Shown: in pieces, positions 14,970 through 18,371 of the stretch | Numbering within the stretch: position 1 is the stretch's first letter | How the letters are laid out: each line of letters begins with the position of its first letter | Source of the DNA: Acidobacteriaceae bacterium | GTDB lineage: Bacteria; Acidobacteriota; Terriglobia; Terriglobales; Acidobacteriaceae | Length of the DNA stretch: 18,371 nucleotides | Direction: 5' to 3' | Assembly: GCA_030044455.1 (NCBI GenBank) | Contig: JASHVU010000689.1 | Coordinates: forward strand, 1 to 18,371 | Program-made: the position numbers and the translations under genes | The notes under the pieces: model-generated | What the model was told of the DNA's origin: nothing | The model's database searches: none | The model's input: the letters and a program-made list of their open reading frames with translations, nothing else

Positions 14970-15974
14970 TCAGTTTGAACCCGCAAGGGTTTGTTTCACA
15001 TACGCGCTGATCCAGGTTGGAGGATCGGGCTCGTCGCTCCCGCTCACTTTCACGTTAAGTTCACTCGCCCAGCGGTACCCCCACATTGGGCCAAATTTCG
15101 TAATAAACGTCTCTGGCGTAGAGTAAGCGGGATCCTTCAGGGCGTCCGTTAATGTGACAAAGCGGTAGCCACGTTGCTCGAAAAGCGCAACCAGGCTCGA
15201 CAAGATATCGGCATTTAATCGGTTGTCATGTAAGAGCATTACATGGGGAACTTCATAGCCGAAAACTTGCTTGTCGAGTTTGCTGTACCAGTCAATTTCC
15301 GCCGCGGTATAGGAGAGATAATCAACGAGAAGCTTCGTAGCTTTCTCGTGGTCATGGCGCCTGATGGCGAGGACATAGGCTGTGTCGAACTCCCAATCAG
15401 AGTTGTCGATCGTACAAGGAGCGAGTCGATATCCGCGAGCCGCAAGGAAAGTGGCGATGGCATCGTGCTTCTGCTTTGTATTACCTGTGTGGTTATAAGG
15501 GAATCGGAAGTATTCGGGTTTACGAGCGACACTTCGCAGCAGAGGACCAATCGTGCTTTCACCTTGGATGATCTCCTGCTCAAAGCCATCTACAGAAGAA
15601 GTATTCGAATCAGCGTGCGAGTAGGTGTGGTTTCCAAGATCGAATCCCGCGTTTATCCACGTCTTGAGTATTTTCCTTCCCGCATCGTTGCCGATTCGCT
15701 CCACGTTTTGTTCAATAACAAATCCCGTGACCGGAATGTGTTTTTGGGAAAAAACGCGAAGCATTTTCTTGTTCTCGGCCATCGCAGTCTTCGCGTCTTC
15801 GAGCCCGAGAGGTTTTGGCGTGTCAGATGCATAGGGAAGGTCGTCAACGGTGATGGCGACGGTGCGAGATTGCCCCATCGCTGAAGAGGCCAAAAGCAGC
15901 GATACGAGCAGCCTAAATCTGAATCGAGCACGAGCGGGTCGAAGTTCGACGCGCGCGGTTCCGGGGGATGGCAT
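14970..15974 (-). CDS. Secreted polysaccharide deacetylase (NodB homology domain)
   Basis: This is a probable metal-dependent carbohydrate-esterase-family-4 deacetylase acting on N- or O-acetyl groups of a cell-wall or extracellular polysaccharide. With the start at 15974 it has 334 residues. A signal-peptide-like stretch (FRLLVSLLLASSAMGQ, about 20-35) sits behind an Arg-rich N-terminus. NodB motifs are in order: AITVDD (40-45), the metal-binding NHTYSH (115-120), RFPYNHTG (157-164), a DNSDW element (190-194) and LLHDN (248-252). A GTG at 16052 would add 26 residues before the signal peptide and is disfavoured. The gene looks clearly less GC-rich than its neighbours, which may indicate transfer. 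Its substrate is not predictable. It is divergent from a secreted esterase gene. Confidence 0.88.
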   Translation of the reverse strand: MPSPGTARVELRPARARFRFRLLVSLLLASSAMGQSRTVAITVDDLPYASDTPKPLGLEDAKTAMAENKKMLRVFSQKHIPVTGFVIEQNVERIGNDAGRKILKTWINAGFDLGNHTYSHADSNTSSVDGFEQEIIQGESTIGPLLRSVARKPEYFRFPYNHTGNTKQKHDAIATFLAARGYRLAPCTIDNSDWEFDTAYVLAIRRHDHEKATKLLVDYLSYTAAEIDWYSKLDKQVFGYEVPHVMLLHDNRLNADILSSLVALFEQRGYRFVTLTDALKDPAYSTPETFITKFGPMWGYRWASELNVKVSGSDEPDPPTWISAYVKQTLAGSN

Positions 15975-16100
15975 CAGCTCAATTTTAACTTTGCAGAGAA
16001 ATCCGGCTTGTATTGTCACCAGTTCTGAAGTTGTAACTCGATATGCAATCACTTCTAAACCGCCGCAGCGGGCGCTGCGGGATCAGGGCGAGAGGCTGAT

Positions 16101-16142
16101 CTCTGTTCCCTGGCCCCTGATCCCTGGCCTCTGCCCCTGCCT
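16101..16142. repeat. 7-bp-period tandem array abutting a promoter
   Basis: Six consecutive 7-mers share the pattern CCCTGGC: CTCTGTT (16101), CCCTGGC (16108), CCCTGAT (16115), CCCTGGC (16122), CTCTGCC (16129) and CCTGCCT (16136). They end two bases before a TATAAT hexamer and occupy the place where a -35 element would be. The reverse complement of this unit recurs after bshC. Confidence 0.65.
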
Positions 16143-16143
16143 T

Positions 16144-16149
16144 TATAAT
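16144..16149 (+). promoter_or_regulatory. Consensus -10 hexamer for the esterase gene
   Basis: TATAAT at 16144-16149 is a perfect sigma70-type -10 element, 26 bp before the ATG at 16176. No TTGACA-like element stands 16-18 bp upstream, because the region is filled with the 7-bp array. Transcription would start near 16156, leaving a leader of about 20 nt with GAAGG as ribosome-binding site. Confidence 0.45.
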
Positions 16150-16175
16150 CCTCGCGAAACCTCGTGAAGGCCCAC

Positions 16176-17114
16176 ATGAAAAATCTGTTTGCGTTCCTGC
16201 TTGCTCTTCTTGCCGCCGCCACACCTGCTCTCGCCCAAACCACCTCCTGCGCCGTTCCCGGCACAAACAACGATTTTCTCGGCATTCAGACCGTCCGCCT
16301 GTGGCCAGGCCCCGCGCCTCAGGCCACTGGGACAACCTGCTTCGACATTCCGGCCATCACCATCATGTCGCCGCGCCAGGGTACCGCGAACGGCTCGGCC
16401 ATCGTCATCTTTCCCGGCGGCGGCTACGGAATGCTTGCCGGCGATCTTGAGGGCCGCGAAGTAGCCGACTGGTTCACCGCGCGAGGCTTTACCGCGTTCA
16501 TCGTCAGTTACCGGCTCAGTTCTCACGGCTACATCATGCCTGTACCGCTGCTTGACGCGCGCCGCGCCATTCAGACCGTCCGGGCCCGCGCCGCCGACTA
16601 TCACATTTCGCCCGATCGAATCGTCATCATCGGTTTTTCGGCCGGAGGCCACCTGGCTGCCTTGGCTTCAACCGAACCCGTCCCCGGCGATCCCGATGCT
16701 GAAGACGACATTTCCCGCTTCTCCAGCCGGCCCGACTACGTGGTCCTCGGCTACCCCTGGCTGGGCGCCATCGGGCCAGACATGGATCATCTGAACTACT
16801 GCAAACAGTACAAACTAATGGATCAGTGCGCCCAACTGACCCGGGACTACTCGCCTGACCTGCACGTGACCAAAGACACCCCGCCGACCTTCATCTACCA
16901 CACCTTCGACGACCAGACCGTCCCCGTGGAGCAGTCGCTGCGCTATTACGACGCTCTGGTCAAAGCCGGCGTCCAATCGGAATTGCATGTGTTTGCTCAC
17001 GGCGAGCACGGGTCGGGCCTGGGAAAAGGCGACCCGGCACTCGACGAATGGCCTGCGCTGCTCGAAAACTGGTTGAGAGCCAAGGGGTTGATGGGGACGA
17101 AGAACAGCGATTAG
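16176..17114 (+). CDS. Secreted alpha/beta-hydrolase, acetyl-xylan-esterase-like
   Basis: The 312-residue product has a classical signal peptide (MKNLFAFLLALLAAATPALA, cleavage before QTT) and an alpha/beta-hydrolase domain of the BD-FAE/acetyl-esterase type. The oxyanion-hole block is FPGGGYG at 79-85, the nucleophile elbow GFSAGG has S155, and the acid is in FDDQTVP (D245 or D246). The histidine is H278 in GEHGSG. The family removes acetyl or related ester groups from plant or microbial polysaccharides, or hydrolyses small esters. I start at ATG 16176 because GAAGG lies 5 nt upstream and the signal peptide begins there. A GTG at 16164 would add four residues. The divergent polysaccharide deacetylase suggests a joint role in trimming acetylated glycans, which is inference. 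Confidence 0.88.
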   Translation: MKNLFAFLLALLAAATPALAQTTSCAVPGTNNDFLGIQTVRLWPGPAPQATGTTCFDIPAITIMSPRQGTANGSAIVIFPGGGYGMLAGDLEGREVADWFTARGFTAFIVSYRLSSHGYIMPVPLLDARRAIQTVRARAADYHISPDRIVIIGFSAGGHLAALASTEPVPGDPDAEDDISRFSSRPDYVVLGYPWLGAIGPDMDHLNYCKQYKLMDQCAQLTRDYSPDLHVTKDTPPTFIYHTFDDQTVPVEQSLRYYDALVKAGVQSELHVFAHGEHGSGLGKGDPALDEWPALLENWLRAKGLMGTKNSD

Positions 17115-17140
17115 CTTTTGGCCCTTAGCGTTCGGCTTAG
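17111..17140. repeat. TTAG-phased degenerate repeat starting at a stop codon
   Basis: TTAG begins at 17111 (it contains the esterase stop codon), 17125 and 17137, each followed by a G/C/T-rich stretch such as CTTTTGGCCC or CGTTCGGC. Spacing is 14 and 12 bp. It looks like another member of the gene-end arrays seen elsewhere in the window. Confidence 0.35.
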
Positions 17141-17240
17141 AGCCTCTGGCAGATTTGGACGATTGCTTGAGGCGTCGAACTTGCCGTCGGTCGAATTGAA
17201 AATCGGACTTTATCTCCAAGACCGAAGTGGGTCATCGATT

Positions 17241-17372
17241 CCCGGCCAACCGGGCGCAAACAAGCCAAAAGCTGGGGCCGAAGTCCCCAAAAACTAAGAA
17301 GCGGGCTCACCGGTTCGGGAGTGGAAGGTCTTCCCTGAACCGGCAGCCCGCTGGACCCTGGACCGGGTCTAG
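17241..17372. ncRNA. Cluster of four hairpins, candidate structured RNA
   Basis: CCCGG 17241-17245 pairs with CCGGG 17250-17254 across a CCAA loop. TGGGG 17273-17277 pairs with CCCCA 17285-17289. A two-tier stem has AGCGGGCT 17300-17307 with AGCCCGCT 17345-17352, enclosing CCGGTTC 17310-17316 with GAACCGG 17337-17343. GACCC 17354-17358 pairs with GGGTC 17365-17369, extendable to 8 bp. Stems are symmetric in sequence, so the transcribed strand is unknown. On the minus strand the two-tier stem is followed by TTCTTAGTTTTT. I do not recognise a known riboswitch or RNA family. Confidence 0.35.
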
Positions 17373-17482
17373 GTGGTAAGTTCAGTTTAGGCTAGTTTTC
17401 CACAAAAGCAAGCTATTTTTTGGTTTATTCTGCCCGCTCGTGACAGCAGTCACAGCTCACGGTATGATCGCATTTCACCGCG

Positions 17483-17512
17483 TTGACTTAGGGGTTTCGC
17501 GCCTGATACAAA
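17483..17512 (+). promoter_or_regulatory. Promoter candidate of the atp genes
   Basis: TTGACT at 17483-17488 and TACAAA at 17507-17512 are 18 bp apart, a reasonable sigma70-like pair. Transcription would start near 17519, giving a leader of about 50 nt before the ATG at 17569. The hairpin cluster would then lie upstream of the transcript rather than in it. Confidence 0.5.
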
Positions 17513-17568
17513 AGGGTGTTCACCCGTTTACTACTGATCATTAGAGAGCCGGAGCGCAACCCCAAAGC

Positions 17569-18027
17569 ATGCAAGAGATTCTGTTACAAATCGGGGCTCT
17601 TCTGGTGGAAGCCATACCTACGGCTATGCTTTTCATTGTGCTGGTCGTGGCCTACCAGATTCTGGTGCAGGAACCGCTGACTGACACCCTCAAGAAGCGC
17701 CACGCGCTCACCGAGGGAGCCATTGAAGAAGCCCGCAAGGCCATCGAGCTTGCCGAGGCGCGCACCGCCGACTACGCTGAAAAGCTGCGCCTGGCCCGCG
17801 CCGATGCCTACAAAATCCGCGAGCAGCGCATCCGCCGCTGGAATGCCGAGCGTGAAACGGCGCTGGAAACGGCCCGCAAAGCTGCCTCAGTACGAGTAAG
17901 CGCCGCCCACTCTGAGATTGACATCGAGGCGGCCGCTGCCCGCGGCGCCATTGAGGCTTCAGCAGCCGATCTCGCCAATCGGGCCGTTCGCGCCGTTCTG
18001 CCTGCAGCCGCCGGAGGGTCCAGGTGA
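17569..18027 (+). CDS. atpF: ATP synthase F0 b-type subunit (first of two)
   Basis: Subunit b forms the peripheral stalk that holds F1 against the rotor of the F0F1 ATP synthase in the inner membrane. The 152-residue product has one N-terminal transmembrane helix (about 12-33, VEAIPTAMLFIVLVVAYQI) ending at the family-typical region before PLTDTLKKRH. A long charged, Ala-rich helix follows (44-145: EEARKAIELAEARTADYAEK and onward). The ATG has GGAG at 17551-17554, a long 14-nt spacing. The next gene also encodes a b-like subunit and overlaps it by four bases, so this pair is the b/b' heterodimer type known from several phyla. Which one is named atpF or b' is a convention I cannot settle. Confidence 0.85.
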   Translation: MQEILLQIGALLVEAIPTAMLFIVLVVAYQILVQEPLTDTLKKRHALTEGAIEEARKAIELAEARTADYAEKLRLARADAYKIREQRIRRWNAERETALETARKAASVRVSAAHSEIDIEAAAARGAIEASAADLANRAVRAVLPAAAGGSR

Positions 18028-18371
18028 GAGATTTCACTCGGCTGCCCCGCCGCTGTTCGTTGCTTTTGCCGTTGTTCCTTTTGACCGCGCTGGTTGTCGT
18101 GGCTGCCGGCCCGCATCGCCTGCCCGCGCAAGACTCCGCATCCGCCGCGTCGGCCGCGTCCGGACCGGCAGAATCCTCTGCGGCCGGCGGCCAGCACAAA
18201 CAGTCTGCCGACAGCGATGAGCAAAAGGAATTAGATACCTTTCGCCACTCGCCGATCGTTGCCGCAATCGGCAAAAAACTGGGCATGAACGTTGAGACTA
18301 GCGCAAAGGTTTTCGAGGCACTCAACTTTCTCATCCTCTTTTTGGCGATCGTGATTCCGCTGGCCAAATTT
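18024..18371 (+). CDS. atpF: ATP synthase F0 b-type subunit (second), partial at window end
   Basis: The frame opens with GTG at 18024-18026, overlapping the previous stop as GTGA, with GGAGGG at 18013-18018. It stays open for 116 codons to the window edge, so the C-terminus is missing. Residues about 11-35 are a hydrophobic, Arg-led signal-like segment (RRCSLLLPLFLLTALVVVAAG) ending near LPAQ. An Ala/Ser/Gly-rich and then acidic linker covers about 36-75. TFRHSPIVAAIGKKLGM then leads into a transmembrane helix at about 97-116 (ALNFLILFLAIVIPLAKF) that continues beyond the window. The position behind another b subunit and the motif before the helix support subunit b. The signal-like N-terminus is not found in E. 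coli AtpF. Confidence 0.8.
   Translation, partial: MRDFTRLPRRCSLLLPLFLLTALVVVAAGPHRLPAQDSASAASAASGPAESSAAGGQHKQSADSDEQKELDTFRHSPIVAAIGKKLGMNVETSAKVFEALNFLILFLAIVIPLAKF

Larger units (their letters stand above)
17115..17568. other. 454-bp leader and gene-free region before the ATP synthase genes
   Basis: There is no convincing ORF. From left to right it holds the TTAG-phased repeat end (to 17140), a plain stretch, four consecutive hairpins (17241-17372), an AT-rich stretch with a T-run at about 17414-17419 lacking a good stem before it, and a promoter candidate (17483-17512). A short leader follows, with the perfect palindrome GGGTGTTCACCC at 17514-17525. Confidence 0.55.

Noticed and set aside
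15975..16052. 26-residue N-terminal extension of the deacetylase from a GTG
   Set aside because: It would put unrelated residues before the signal peptide and has no ribosome-binding site.
17300..17352. Two-tier stem as a tRNA or selenocysteine tRNA
   Set aside because: It has no anticodon arm, no TTCRANY T-loop and no CCA end.
17400..17425. T-run after the hairpin cluster as a Rho-independent terminator
   Set aside because: The sequence directly before the T-run forms only a weak, interrupted stem.

Overview
The window reads as an ordinary chromosomal stretch of a GC-rich bacterium, most likely an acidobacterium (Terriglobia-like). This is an inference from gene content: BshC of bacillithiol synthesis, a bacterial PolX, an hfq-hflX pair, and an ATP synthase operon starting with two b-type subunits, the second with an extra N-terminal signal-like segment. 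No rRNA or tRNA is present to fix the taxonomy. I see no CRISPR array, transposase, integrase or phage gene.

Layout. 58-2520: an MFS transporter converging on a DegT-family sugar aminotransferase. 2521-2935: a gene-free leader with an isolated terminator hairpin, a promoter-like pair and a strongly foldable segment of about 160 nt (candidate small RNA, possibly 6S-like). 2936-5514: hfq, hflX and a Nudix hydrolase on the plus strand. 5516-5625: a palindromic repeat element with 13-bp inverted ends. 5627-7313: a small lipoprotein and citrate synthase on the minus strand. 7314-7926: about 600 bp without a convincing gene. 7927-9385: two single-span membrane proteins of unknown function that converge and overlap by 14 bp at their 3' ends. 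9542-12667: polX, a cold-shock protein and an ADP-ribose-type Nudix hydrolase, all on the minus strand. 12778-14823: a possible micro-ORF coupled to bshC, bshC, and a small two-span membrane protein. 14970-17114: a divergent pair of secreted carbohydrate-active enzymes, a polysaccharide deacetylase and an alpha/beta-hydrolase esterase. 17115-17568: a hairpin-rich leader and a promoter. 17569-18371: the two F0 b-type subunits, the second cut by the window end.

The genes are mostly core and housekeeping: RNA chaperone and ribosome-associated GTPase, TCA cycle entry, DNA repair, redox thiol synthesis, nucleotide sanitation and ATP synthesis. The unusual content is mainly between genes. It comprises two complex RNA-like folds upstream of hfq and the atp genes, a 110-bp palindromic element, degenerate tandem arrays with 7-8-bp periods that begin exactly at stop codons or sit against a promoter, and a GTGA-coupled micro-ORF before bshC. 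No obviously new multi-gene system is present. The best leads are the RNA candidate upstream of hfq, the hairpin array upstream of the atp genes and the palindromic element.
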